Positions 36,294 through 44,807 of a DNA stretch of 64,000 nucleotides are shown piece by piece. Within the stretch, counting starts at the first letter, position 1. Every line of letters starts with the position of its first letter. A program made the translations under genes and the position numbers. The DNA comes from Lachnospiraceae bacterium. Its GTDB lineage: Bacteria > Bacillota > Clostridia > Lachnospirales > Lachnospiraceae. The stretch covers positions 96,021-160,020 of the forward strand of contig SVFN01000003.1 in NCBI GenBank assembly GCA_015056815.1. The letters run 5' to 3'. The notes beneath the pieces were generated by a model that saw only the letters and a list, made by a program, of their open reading frames with translations, searched no databases and had not been told where the DNA came from.

Positions 36294-36557
36294 ATGCAGA
36301 CATACGATGATAAGGTATTACAGTGTTTTTTGGAAAATCAGTGCAAACTGCTTCCGGAAGAAGTTGCAGCGACGCCGGAAGAGGCCGATGATTTTCTGAC
36401 AGACTGCATGGCGGTCGTGGTGGATTCGTCGAAAGAGGTTATGGATTATTTTGAGGAGGAAGGCGTTGATCTGGAAGGAATGGATAGCAGTGAAGTGCTG
36501 GAGATGGAAGAAGTCTTTGCGGTAGGTGACGGAAGATATCTGATCGTGGAGACATGA
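36294..36557 (+). CDS. Small acidic hypothetical protein, 87 aa
   Basis: The protein is strongly acidic, with many Glu and Asp residues and the stretch VMDYFEEEGVDLEGMDSSEV. No signal peptide or membrane segment is seen. AAGGAG lies 7 nt before the ATG, and codon use looks normal, so it is likely translated. It starts 42 nt after the HAD gene and may share its transcript, which ends at the terminator near 36783. No known family is recognised. Confidence 0.7.
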   Translation: MQTYDDKVLQCFLENQCKLLPEEVAATPEEADDFLTDCMAVVVDSSKEVMDYFEEEGVDLEGMDSSEVLEMEEVFAVGDGRYLIVET

Positions 36558-36782
36558 GAAGTTTTTACGGATAATATCCGACGTATCACTCGGTGATTTG
36601 TAAAAACGATAGCAGGATAATCGAAAAAATATAGGAATATAGGACAGATCGGTTGCAGCAGATATTATGTCAGACTGCGTTCTTATAAAAAGACAAACGG
36701 TGGAAAGGTTTATTCTGACTGGAGCAAAGCAAAGACTGTCAAGTTGAAATAAAGGATGGAAGGTTTACAGGGTGATTTCGGG

Positions 36783-36821
36783 GAGACAGGGGAGACAAAG
36801 AAGCGTCCCCTGTCTCTTTTT
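36783..36821 (+). terminator. Intrinsic terminator after the 36294 gene
   Basis: GAGACAGGGGA pairs perfectly with TCCCCTGTCTC and a T run follows on the plus strand. The minus strand lacks a T run at its far side, so it mainly serves plus transcripts. The 265-nt gap 36558-36822 holds nothing else but a weak GTTTTTAC/GTAAAAAC pair. Confidence 0.75.
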
Positions 36822-36822
36822 A

Positions 36823-38502
36823 TCAATTCAGAAAAAGTTCAATGACTTCTTTCATGCCGTCGTGGTTGTTGTCATGCTGCGTGATATAATTCGCATGGTA
36901 TTTCACTTCATCAGCGGCATTTTTCATGGCAACTCCGATCCCTGCTTTGCGGATCATGGAACTGTCGTTTGCAGCGTCTCCGCATGCTACGGCCTCTTCG
37001 ATCGGGATGCTAAGCTTCTCACAGAGGATTTCAACAGCCTTCCCCTTGGAGGCCTCTTTCATACAGCACTCCATATAGAAGGGACCGGAGTAGAAGGTGT
37101 GAATCTTTCCGTCTGTCAGATAATCCAGTTCGCGTGCAAAGGCATCCAGTCTGTCGTGTCCTCCCTCCATATCGATCGCAAAGAGCTTATAGGGATCTTT
37201 CGTCAGGGCGGCCGCCATATCCTCCACACAGATGTAAGGAAGATGGATGGCTCTGCGGTAAAAGTTAAGCTCATCGCCGGCTTTCTCCGTCACAATGATC
37301 TCGTCGCCGTTTTCGTCTGTATCATAAGTATGGATGTATACGCCATGTTTTTTGGCTGTGGCGATGACGGTCTTAACCAGATCTTTTGGCATCGTGATTT
37401 CATACACCGGTTTCCTTTGATCGCAGTCATAGATCAGAGCACCGTTATAGGAGATGATATAAGTGTTCTTTCTCAAAAGGTCCAGCTTCCCGGCTACTTC
37501 CAAGATACTGTCTAAGGGTCTGCCGCTGGAAAGCACCAGTTTCCCGCCTTTTTGCAGATAAGTATCTAAAGCAGCCTTAGTACCTGAGGACAATTCTTTC
37601 CGGTCATTTAACAGGGTGCCGTCCATGTCGGAAAAGAGGATGGCGCCACGGCGTTTACGAAATGCCTGAATCTCTTCTAAAATCTCATAGGGGATCTTTA
37701 GATTCCCGTAGCCGACGGCCAGATCCAGTCCCGGTTTGGTCGTGCCATGGAAATCAGAGCCGCCACTGATCAGAAGATGGTATCTGGCAGCAAGTTTTCG
37801 GATCTGCTGTTCTTCGCCGGCTGTATAAGTGGAGTAGATGGCCTCGATCGCCACAAGCCCGTCTTTTTTTAACGTCTGTACCAGTTTCTCCAGCCGCTCC
37901 TCGCTCATATGATACAGGATCGGATGCGCAAGAACCGGAACACCGCCGGAGCGCAGGATCAGATTCACGGCCTGTGACGGTGTTACTTTTTCGCGGGGCA
38001 GAAAGCAGGGGGCATGATCGCCGATGTAACGGTCAAAGGCTTCGCGCATGCTTCCGACATAGCCTTTCTGCCATAAATATTTGGCATAGTGGGCTCTGGT
38101 GAGGATCGCTTCCGGATATTCTGCCTGAAGGGCTTCGTAGGTAACAGGGACGCCGTATTCCTGTAGTCTGGCACACATCTTGTGATTACGGACATCGCGG
38201 GAATGCTGGAAGTCTGACAGATATTTCTGAAATTCCTCTCCTTCATAGTCAATATAAAGCCCGACAATATGAATATCCTTCCCCTCATACTCTGTGGAGA
38301 ACTCGATCCCGGGGATCACTTCGACGGACTGGCCTTTAGCTGCCTCTATCGCTTCGGCAATTCCTTCTGTTGTGTCATGATCCGTCAGAGCAAAAGCTCT
38401 CAGCCCTTTCTCTACGGCATAACGCACAAGCTCCGCTGGCGTGTAACTGCCATCGGAGCGGGTGGAATGCACATGTAAATCTACCATGTTCATTGTATTC
38501 AT
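36823..38502 (-). CDS. PHP-domain phosphoesterase fused to Cof-type HAD phosphatase
   Basis: This 559-residue protein has two phosphatase modules. Residues about 5-280 are a PHP domain with metal motifs DLHVHSTRSDGSYTP, ALTDHDTTEG and ISGGSDFHGTTKPG, similar to the YciV/TrpH 3',5'-nucleotide phosphatase group. Residues about 288-559 are a HAD-IIB domain with ILFSDMDGTLLND and the closing CGDAANDSSMIRKAGIGVAM. The two halves are normally separate genes. The start shares one base with the stop of the ABC-F gene upstream, so translation is likely coupled. Confidence 0.88.
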   Translation of the reverse strand: MNTMNMVDLHVHSTRSDGSYTPAELVRYAVEKGLRAFALTDHDTTEGIAEAIEAAKGQSVEVIPGIEFSTEYEGKDIHIVGLYIDYEGEEFQKYLSDFQHSRDVRNHKMCARLQEYGVPVTYEALQAEYPEAILTRAHYAKYLWQKGYVGSMREAFDRYIGDHAPCFLPREKVTPSQAVNLILRSGGVPVLAHPILYHMSEERLEKLVQTLKKDGLVAIEAIYSTYTAGEEQQIRKLAARYHLLISGGSDFHGTTKPGLDLAVGYGNLKIPYEILEEIQAFRKRRGAILFSDMDGTLLNDRKELSSGTKAALDTYLQKGGKLVLSSGRPLDSILEVAGKLDLLRKNTYIISYNGALIYDCDQRKPVYEITMPKDLVKTVIATAKKHGVYIHTYDTDENGDEIIVTEKAGDELNFYRRAIHLPYICVEDMAAALTKDPYKLFAIDMEGGHDRLDAFARELDYLTDGKIHTFYSGPFYMECCMKEASKGKAVEILCEKLSIPIEEAVACGDAANDSSMIRKAGIGVAMKNAADEVKYHANYITQHDNNHDGMKEVIELFLN

Positions 38503-40139
38503 TAATTCTCATCATCCTCTTTGTTTGCGGTGTAAACAGTTCTCTTACGTGCCATCTCATCACTGGCGAGATATTCGTCATAGGTCGTGACTTTATCGAT
38601 CATGGTGCCGTCCGGAAGGATTTCCATGATACGGTTTGCGGTTGTCTGTACCACCTGATGGTCGTGGCAGGAGAAGAGTTCCACACCGGGGAATTTTTTC
38701 ATGCCTTCGTTTAAAGCAGTGATGGATTCCATATCCAGATGGTTGGTAGGCTCATCAAAAATCAGGCAGTTCGCACCGCTGATCATCATCTTGGAAAGAA
38801 GACATCTTACCTTTTCTCCACCGGATAAGACTTTGACTTTCTTCACGCCGTCTTCACCGGCAAAGAGCATACGTCCCAAAAAACCGCGGACATACGTCAC
38901 ATCCTTGACGGGAGAATAGCCCATCAGCCAGTCCGTAATGGTGTAATCGTTGTCGAATTCCTGCGTATTATCCTTGGGGAAGTAAGCCTGTGAAGTGGTA
39001 ACTCCCCATTTGAAACTTCCCGCATCCGGCTCCATCTCGCCGGTCAGTATCTTAAACAATGTTGTCTTGGCGATCTCGTTGCTCCCGACAAATGCAATTT
39101 TGTCTTCGCGTCCGACGATAAAGGAAATGTTATCTAAGATCTTCTCACCGTTCAGGGTCTTGGAAATGCCTTCTACGGTCAGAACTTCGTTACCGATCTC
39201 ACGTTCCGGGCGGAAATCGATATAAGGATATTTACGGCTGGAGGGTTTGATCTCGTCCAGTTCGATTTTTTCCAGCGCGCGCTTTCTGGAGGTTGCCTGT
39301 TTGGATTTGGAAGCATTTGCGGAGAAACGGGAGATGAATTCCTGTAACTCTTTGATCTTTTCTTCCTTCTTTTTGTTGGCTTCCTTCATCTGACGGATCA
39401 GAAGCTGGCTGGACTCGTACCAGAAATCGTAGTTGCCGGCATAGAGCTGGATCTTACCATAGTCAATATCTGCGGTATGCGTACATACCTTATTTAAAAA
39501 GTAACGGTCGTGGGAGACCACGATGACGGTATTGTTAAAATCGATCAAAAACTCTTCGAGCCATGCAATGGCATCAAGGTCCAAGTGGTTGGTGGGCTCG
39601 TCCAGAAGCAGGATATCCGGATTGCCAAACAATGCTTTGGCAAGAAGTACCTTCACTTTTTCGTTGCCGGCCAGATCTGCCATCTGGGAGTAGTGAAGCT
39701 CGGTGCCGATACCAAGTCCGTTTAACAGGGATGCCGCATTGGATTCCGCTTCCCAGCCGTCCATCTCTGCGAATTCTGCCTCCAGTTCACTGGCGCGGAT
39801 GCCGTCCTCGTCGGAAAAATCTTCTTTGGCGTAGATCGCGTCTTTTTCTTTCATGATCTGGTAAAGACGTTCGTTACCCATAATGACGACATCGATCACG
39901 GGATATTCATCGTATTTAAAATGATCCTGCTCCAGAACGGAAAGGCGCTGGCCGGGGGTGATGGAAACATCTCCGTTGGTCGTATCAAGCTGGCCGGACA
40001 GGATCTTTAAAAATGTTGACTTGCCGGCGCCGTTGGCACCGATGAGACCGTAGCAGTTACCCTCCGTAAACTTGATGTTTACATCTTCAAATAATGCTTT
40101 TTTGCCAATTCGTAAAGTTACATTGTTTGCACTGATCAT
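38502..40139 (-). CDS. ABC-F family ATPase, YkpA/YbiT-like
   Basis: This 545-residue protein has two ABC domains and no membrane segment. The first P-loop GANGAGKST is standard and its signature is LAGNEKVK; the second P-loop reads GSNEIAKTT, which lacks the usual GK glycine, while its signature LSGGEKVR is intact. Both Walker B motifs end in LIFDEPTNHLD or LLLDEPTNHLD. A P-site linker separates the domains. ABC-F proteins act on the ribosome E site. AAGGAG is before the ATG at 40139; the 126-codon track extension is spurious. Confidence 0.9.
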   Translation of the reverse strand: MISANNVTLRIGKKALFEDVNIKFTEGNCYGLIGANGAGKSTFLKILSGQLDTTNGDVSITPGQRLSVLEQDHFKYDEYPVIDVVIMGNERLYQIMKEKDAIYAKEDFSDEDGIRASELEAEFAEMDGWEAESNAASLLNGLGIGTELHYSQMADLAGNEKVKVLLAKALFGNPDILLLDEPTNHLDLDAIAWLEEFLIDFNNTVIVVSHDRYFLNKVCTHTADIDYGKIQLYAGNYDFWYESSQLLIRQMKEANKKKEEKIKELQEFISRFSANASKSKQATSRKRALEKIELDEIKPSSRKYPYIDFRPEREIGNEVLTVEGISKTLNGEKILDNISFIVGREDKIAFVGSNEIAKTTLFKILTGEMEPDAGSFKWGVTTSQAYFPKDNTQEFDNDYTITDWLMGYSPVKDVTYVRGFLGRMLFAGEDGVKKVKVLSGGEKVRCLLSKMMISGANCLIFDEPTNHLDMESITALNEGMKKFPGVELFSCHDHQVVQTTANRIMEILPDGTMIDKVTTYDEYLASDEMARKRTVYTANKEDDEN

Positions 40140-40524
40140 ATTGACTCCTTCTAACTCATAAATCAATTCTATATAGTAACATTTTGCAGCACACAGTGCG
40201 GCGGATCGGTGTGTGGTTATGGAAGTAACCGACGATAATACTCGGAAAAGAACGCACACCAATCTATATTCTACATGATAAAGAGAAAAATGTACAGTGC
40301 TGTCGGTAAAAATAATTAAAAAACCAATGAAAACCCGACTTATTGCGCCGTTCATGCGCATTTTGACTGGGATATTAACAAAAACATTCCTGTTTGCAAA
40401 AAACGGTGTATTTGCTCCGGATAGATCGTACAGAAGAAAGAATGTGATCAAAGGACGATCGAAGCGTGAAAAAGAAGATTGAAAGAAGGGCAGGTCTGAC
40501 GAAAAAAAGAAACACACAACGCAA
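40140..40524. other. Intergenic stretch with a degenerate repeat B arm, no gene seen
   Basis: The stretch separates the ABC-F promoter region from the yjfB 3' hairpins. ATGCGCATTTTGACTGGGAT near 40352 resembles ATGCGCATTTTGGCTGTGAA near 3182 of repeat family B. The plus ORF 40297-40482 has no ribosome site and is judged a shadow. Confidence 0.4.
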
Positions 40525-40662
40525 AAATCCTCACCGGGGAGTGAGGATTTATGAAGCGTATGTCAACCGCCGGGGAGCGGTTGATGTAACTAAGTGTAAA
40601 ATAGTTACTCCATGTATTACATGGTAAAAGGGGGAAAAGGGATTTGGCGGGGAACCAAATCC
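40523..40662 (-). ncRNA. yjfB 3' UTR with three hairpins carrying the same C-rich loop
   Basis: Three hairpins with unrelated stems share the loop that reads UCCCCG (or UUCCCCG) on the minus strand: GGATTTGG/CCAAATCC (40640-40662), TCAACCGC/GCGGTTGA (40563-40584) and AAATCCTCAC/GTGAGGATTT (40525-40550). Two weaker hairpins lie between. The last one is followed by TTTTT on the minus strand and is the yjfB terminator. On the plus strand the loops read CGGGGA, but no plus promoter or terminator was found. C-rich loops of this kind can pair with Shine-Dalgarno sequences (inference). Confidence 0.55.
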
Positions 40663-40702
40663 TATATTAAACGTACCGCTTGGATACGGTTAATATCAAT
40701 TA

Positions 40703-40894
40703 TTAAATTCTCAAATCGATGGAACCACCGAGATTCGGGTGAACGGAACGCTCCATGTCAGCCGCATTGATCATCTCGACCATCTTCTCACCGCTTGCTC
40801 TGGAAACATCGAGAGATTTACTGAGCATTGCAATGCCTACGTCTGAATTTGTTTTGATAGCGGATAAATTCATTGATAAACCTGCAATATCCAT
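40703..40894 (-). CDS. yjfB: YjfB-family putative motility protein
   Basis: This 63-residue protein matches the small YjfB family: start MDIAGLSMNLSAIKTNSDVGIAMLSKSLD and end HPNLGGSIDLRI. The family is found in flagellated Firmicutes, but its role is unknown. The ATG at 40894 has AGGAGG 8 nt upstream; the track's GTG three codons earlier overlaps that site. It has a good promoter and a hairpin-rich 3' UTR. No other motility genes are in the window. Confidence 0.8.
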   Translation of the reverse strand: MDIAGLSMNLSAIKTNSDVGIAMLSKSLDVSRASGEKMVEMINAADMERSVHPNLGGSIDLRI

Positions 40895-40936
40895 ATCCGA
40901 CACCTCCTAAGCGGTACCTTTCGTGTTGTTAATGTC

Positions 40937-40965
40937 AATATATCACATCTGAAAATAAAAATCAA
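40937..40965 (-). promoter_or_regulatory. Promoter of yjfB
   Basis: On the minus strand TTGATT, 17 nt, TATATT, ending about 43 nt before the ATG. It is a sigma-A type; no sigma-D (TAAA...CCGATAT) motif was found. Confidence 0.65.
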
Positions 40966-41113
40966 GACTAAAGTACTAAAAAAGTAAAAAAATATCGAAA
41001 AAAAGAATCCGGACAAAAAGTATCTGTAAAGGAACACGTAGGGTGTCTGTTTGCGATTGGCTAAAATGGATAAAATAAAAACAAGCAGAGCCTTTGAGGG
41101 GAGGATGACGCGT

Positions 41114-41512
41114 GTGAAAAAAGAATTGTCGAAAGAACAGCGTGAGCAGATCATACGTCTGCGAAAGATCCGGGAAGAGATGCAGCTTTCGCAGGAGCAG
41201 TTTGCGGATCTTTTGGATATCAGCACTTCGGCATACAAAAAGATTGAAACATTTGAACGACAGATCTCTCTGATGGTGTTAAAGAAGATCAATCAGAAAC
41301 TTCATGCTTCTGTTGATTACATTTTATACGGGGAGAAAGAGGGACTCGATGCAACCTGGAAGGCAGTTTTAAACTGTAATGAACGTGACAAGATGATTTT
41401 ATTCCTGAGATTGTACCAGTATTTTGTCCATGTCAAGAATGAAAACTATCCTTTGCCGGAAGAAGAACAGGCTAATCTTGAAAAAATCTTCAGAATGGCG
41501 GACGATCTGTAG
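41114..41512 (+). CDS. XRE-family transcriptional regulator
   Basis: The Cro/C1-type HTH spans about residues 12-68 of this 132-residue protein (RLRKIREEMQLSQEQFADLLDISTSAYKKIETFERQIS). A C-terminal helical segment of about 60 residues follows. A GTG at 41114 is preferred since GAGGGGAGG lies 9 nt upstream; the ATG at 41105 would overlap that site, and the track start at 41051 lacks one. It is followed 19 nt later by a LytTR response regulator and could be cotranscribed with it. Confidence 0.82.
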   Translation: MKKELSKEQREQIIRLRKIREEMQLSQEQFADLLDISTSAYKKIETFERQISLMVLKKINQKLHASVDYILYGEKEGLDATWKAVLNCNERDKMILFLRLYQYFVHVKNENYPLPEEEQANLEKIFRMADDL

Positions 41513-41531
41513 GATATACCGGAGTAAGTGT

Positions 41532-42299
41532 ATGGAATATAATGTTTTGATCGTGGAAAGCAATCAGACTTATGCAAAAATGATTGCAAAAACAATACAG
41601 ACACTTCCTATGGATATAGAGTGCTATTTATCGGCGGCTCTGGCTGATGCATATCAGGCCGCTCACAGCAGGAGAATTCACTTGTTTATTCTGGATGTCA
41701 TTCTGGATACCAGGAAATCCGGGGATGTTTCCGGACTGATTTTTGCAAAAAACATCAGGGAACATCACAGATATCAGTTTACACCGATCATTTTTATCAC
41801 CACTTTGGAAGATCCCAGATTATATACATACAGTCAGCTTCATTGCTATGACTATATTGAAAAGCCCTTTGATGAAGGCAGACTGAAGCAGGCAGTGCAG
41901 GGGGCACTTCAGATGCCGTCGGTGCCTGACGATGAAAAGTGTGTTTATTTTCGAAAGGACGGGATCATCTATTCGAAACATCCCAAAGAAATCGTATGGA
42001 TAGAGATCAGCCGGAAACAGCTTCAGGTACATTGCGTGGATGAAAAACTGGAAGTAGCCTACAAACCATCGGAGGAGATCCTTCAGGAACTGGATTCGGA
42101 TTCTTTTTTCCGCTGCAGCCGGTTTGCGATCGTGAACCGGAATTTTATCAGGCAGATTGATTTTACCAATCGATATATCAGGCTTCGTCATTATGAAAAA
42201 CCGGTTGAAATAGGAAGCAGTATGAAAAAGAGGGTCAGACAGGAGCTTACAAAAGAGGACACTGTATATAGTAACAAAATGAGCAAAAAGAAATCATAG
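41532..42299 (+). CDS. LytTR-type response regulator
   Basis: This 255-residue regulator has a receiver domain (phospho-Asp in LFILDVILDTRKSGD, Lys in YDYIEKPFDE) and a C-terminal LytTR DNA-binding domain (VYFRKDGIIYSKHPKEIVWIEISRKQLQVHC, ending FIRQIDFTNRYIRLRHYEKPVEIGSSMKKRV). LytTR regulators control peptide signalling and envelope functions. No partner kinase or peptide gene is adjacent, so it is an orphan here. The ATG at 41532 begins the receiver and has GGAG upstream. Confidence 0.9.
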   Translation: MEYNVLIVESNQTYAKMIAKTIQTLPMDIECYLSAALADAYQAAHSRRIHLFILDVILDTRKSGDVSGLIFAKNIREHHRYQFTPIIFITTLEDPRLYTYSQLHCYDYIEKPFDEGRLKQAVQGALQMPSVPDDEKCVYFRKDGIIYSKHPKEIVWIEISRKQLQVHCVDEKLEVAYKPSEEILQELDSDSFFRCSRFAIVNRNFIRQIDFTNRYIRLRHYEKPVEIGSSMKKRVRQELTKEDTVYSNKMSKKKS

Positions 42300-42306
42300 A
42301 TGAAAT

Positions 42307-42395
42307 AGGGCTGTCTTAGTACGGTACAGATCAAAGCAGAGGTTTCGGGCAGGAAACGGGCAAAGAAGTATCGCAGCGAAAAGACAGCCCTTTTT
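42307..42395 (+). terminator. Terminator after the LytTR gene
   Basis: AGGGCTGTCTT pairs with AAGACAGCCCT across about 67 nt, and TTTTT follows. The long loop is unusual. Confidence 0.6.
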
Positions 42396-42791
42396 GTGGA
42401 AAAAGAAGGTGCCCTTTTGCCCGGACAGACGGCATATGCTTGCAAAAAAACGAGAAGATCTGCGAAAAGCATGATGGGAAAGCCGCACTGCACGATAGAG
42501 TATATTGCAAAAATTTGCAAAAACAGGAAAACAAACTTCAACTGTGACCGGGGACAGATAAAGCATGGAAAAGACAAAAGAAATGGAGAAAAACAGCGCT
42601 TTGATGTCAGAATTATCTGTTTTAATGCGCAAAAAATCAGCTTCCTTTTACAGCGTATATAATGCAAGGTGCAGAAAACACCGGCTTAGTCATTATTGGG
42701 ATAACCCGGAAAGAGACCGGTCCCTGTTTTTCGCATATGGCAGCCGGGACTGAATAATAACAGCCGGGATTTTAGTTAGTGGATTTTTTTC
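42396..42791. other. Gene-poor 400-nt stretch
   Basis: The plus ORF 42565-42753 (62 aa, MEKTKEMEKNSALMSEL...) has only GGGGACAG as a distant ribosome site and no recognised family. It may be noise or a small protein. Nothing else is evident. Confidence 0.3.
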
Positions 42792-42820
42792 TTGCATTTT
42801 ATTCAAAGAGTTTGTATAAT
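42792..42820 (+). promoter_or_regulatory. Strong sigma-A promoter of the intergenic RNA
   Basis: TTGCAT at 42792-42797, a 17-nt spacer and a perfect TATAAT at 42815-42820. Transcription should begin near 42827. Confidence 0.85.
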
Positions 42821-42845
42821 AAGGTTCGTATGGAAAGAGATAAGT

Positions 42846-43010
42846 ATGGATACGGGTTTCCATGCAAATATTTATGGCAGTTTTTGCTGCATTATTGATG
42901 GAGTTAGCAGCTCAAATTTTATAAGTTGGTCACTTATAACCGGTGTCATTGATACATCAACTTGTGAAACGGTCAATAAGAGTATTAAAAGTGAAATATT
43001 TGCTATATAG
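42846..43010 (+). CDS. Possible 54-aa small protein within the candidate RNA
   Basis: An ATG at 42846 with GGAAAG upstream opens a 54-codon frame (MDTGFHANIYGSFCC...). It contains three cysteines and no clear signal peptide. Because the same stretch forms extensive base-paired arms, it may be fortuitous. No family is recognised. Confidence 0.22.
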   Translation: MDTGFHANIYGSFCCIIDGVSSSNFISWSLITGVIDTSTCETVNKSIKSEIFAI

Positions 43011-43049
43011 ACTCGTGAACCTTATCTGCAGATAATTGTGCGTACAAGG

Positions 43050-43080
43050 GTAAAGATGTGTGGACATCTTTACTTTTTTT
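43050..43080 (+). terminator. Intrinsic terminator of the intergenic RNA
   Basis: GTAAAGATGT, loop GTGG, ACATCTTTAC, then seven T: a 10-bp perfect stem. It either ends a small RNA or attenuates the decarboxylase gene. Confidence 0.9.
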
Positions 43081-43234
43081 ATTTGCGCGGTAAGTCAGTC
43101 AAAAGCATGTCCTGTCTGTATGGATATGTTTTGGCAGATAACGCGTCAATCGGGCAGAGGGGTGTCTTCCCCGGACCCGGTTATGATCTGTCGAGAGTCA
43201 AAGGACATAAGTTCAGGAACTGGAGGAAGGTAGC

Positions 43235-44692
43235 ATGAATCAGGACAAAGCGCCAATCTATGAGGCATTAGAGAGCTTTCGGCGAATGAGGGTGGTTCCC
43301 TTTGATGTACCGGGCCATAAACACGGAAGAGGAAATCCGGAGCTTGTGAAGCTGTTAGGGGAAAAGTGCGTAGGGATTGATGTGAATTCCATGAAACCGC
43401 TTGATAATCTCTGCCATCCGGTTTCTGTCATAAGAGAAGCAGAAGAACTGGCAGCGGAAGCTTTTCATGCCGAGCATGCATTTTTAATGGTAGGTGGAAC
43501 GACGTCTGCGGTGCAGGCGATGGTACTGTCCTGCTGCAAAAAGAATGACAAGATCATTCTGCCGCGTAACGTGCACAGAAGTGTGATCAATGCGCTGGTT
43601 TTGTGCGGTGCTATCCCGGTTTATGTGAATCCGGATACGGATGTCAGTCTGGGAATTTCCCTGGGAATGAAGGTGTCACAGGTTGAGCAGGCGATCCGGC
43701 AGAATCCGGATGCGGTGGCTGTTCTTGTCAACAATCCCACTTATTATGGTATCTGTTCCGACCTGTGTACGATCGTAAAGCTGGCACATGAGCATGGGAT
43801 GAAGGTGCTGGCCGACGAAGCACATGGGACGCATTTCTACTTTGGAGAGAATATGCCGGTATCCGCTATGGATGCCGGAGCGGATATGGCAAGTGTCAGC
43901 ATGCACAAATCCGGTGGAAGTCTGACACAAAGTTCCTTCCTTTTGTGTGGGAAGGATATGCATGAGGGACATGTACGGCAGATCATCAATCTGACACAGA
44001 CCACCAGCGGGTCTTATCTGCTTTTGTCCAGTCTGGATATTTCCCGCCGGAATCTGGCACTCAGAGGAAAAGAGAGCTTTGCAAGAGTAGCAGAGCTTGC
44101 TGACTATGCGAGAGATGAGATCAATAAGATCGGGGGGTATTATGCATTCTCGAAAGAATTGATCAATGGAAACAGCATTTTTGATTTTGACCGGACAAAA
44201 CTTTCAGTACATACACTGGAGATCGGGCTTGCGGGGATAGAGGTGTATGATATTCTGCGCGATGAATATGATATCCAGATCGAGTTTGGGGATATCGGGA
44301 ATATCCTTGCGTACCTTTCCATCGGTGACCGTCGTCAGGAAGTGGAGCGGCTGGTAAGTGCGCTGGCGGATCTGAAAAGATGTTATCAGAAGGACAAAAC
44401 GGGCATGCTGACGCAGGAATATGTGGAGCCGCATGTGGTAACGAGCCCGCAGGAATCTTTCTATGCAGAGAAAGAGGCGGTCCCGATCAGGGAGAGCGAA
44501 GGAAGGGTCTGCAGTGAGTTTGTGATGTGCTATCCGCCCGGGATTCCGATCCTGGCGCCCGGAGAGATGATCAGCAAAGAGATTATAGAATATATTCTGT
44601 ATGCGAAGGAAAAGGGTTGCTCCATGACCGGACCGGAAGACGGCAGGATCGAGAATCTGAATGTGCTAAAGCATATCAAAACAGGACATTGA
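43235..44692 (+). CDS. Orn/Lys/Arg decarboxylase family protein (PLP-dependent)
   Basis: This 485-residue fold-type I PLP enzyme belongs to the short Orn/Lys/Arg decarboxylase group. The PLP lysine is in SVSMHKSGGSLTQSS near residue 228, and the DEAHGTHF block near residue 190 holds the cofactor Asp. The N-terminal VPFDVPGHKHGRG is typical. The C-terminal domain ends with CYPPGIPILAPGE. Such enzymes make agmatine, cadaverine or putrescine; the substrate cannot be fixed here. GGAGGAAGG precedes the ATG. Confidence 0.92.
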   Translation: MNQDKAPIYEALESFRRMRVVPFDVPGHKHGRGNPELVKLLGEKCVGIDVNSMKPLDNLCHPVSVIREAEELAAEAFHAEHAFLMVGGTTSAVQAMVLSCCKKNDKIILPRNVHRSVINALVLCGAIPVYVNPDTDVSLGISLGMKVSQVEQAIRQNPDAVAVLVNNPTYYGICSDLCTIVKLAHEHGMKVLADEAHGTHFYFGENMPVSAMDAGADMASVSMHKSGGSLTQSSFLLCGKDMHEGHVRQIINLTQTTSGSYLLLSSLDISRRNLALRGKESFARVAELADYARDEINKIGGYYAFSKELINGNSIFDFDRTKLSVHTLEIGLAGIEVYDILRDEYDIQIEFGDIGNILAYLSIGDRRQEVERLVSALADLKRCYQKDKTGMLTQEYVEPHVVTSPQESFYAEKEAVPIRESEGRVCSEFVMCYPPGIPILAPGEMISKEIIEYILYAKEKGCSMTGPEDGRIENLNVLKHIKTGH

Positions 44693-44807
44693 CGGCTGTT
44701 TTCGAGAAGCCCCTCATCAAACCGAAAAAGAAGTCAGGGTCCTATAAAAACGGAGCTTAAAACGGGGCATTTTCGGGGAAAAGCAGAGTGAATACAGGAG
44801 GCGCAAG

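Larger units (their letters stand above)
42827..43080 (+). ncRNA. Candidate structured RNA or leader, about 250 nt
   Basis: The transcript is defined by the promoter at 42792-42820 and the terminator at 43050-43080. Complementary arms suggest a compact fold: ATGGAAA/TTTCCAT (42830/42857), then directly adjacent GCAAATATTT/AAATATTTGC (42864-42873 with 42994-43003), TTATTGA/TCAATAA (42892 with 42973), TATAAGT/ACTTATA (42920 with 42932) and the palindrome TTATCTGCAGATAA (43022). It lies 155 nt upstream of the decarboxylase gene. It could be an independent sRNA or a terminating leader. No known family was recognised. Confidence 0.5.

Noticed and set aside
40297-40482. 61-aa plus-strand ORF between ABC-F and yjfB
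   Set aside because: No ribosome-binding site, basic composition and overlap with a degenerate repeat arm.
42565-42753. 62-aa plus ORF
   Set aside because: Only a weak distant purine tract upstream and no family; kept only as a note in the gap entry.
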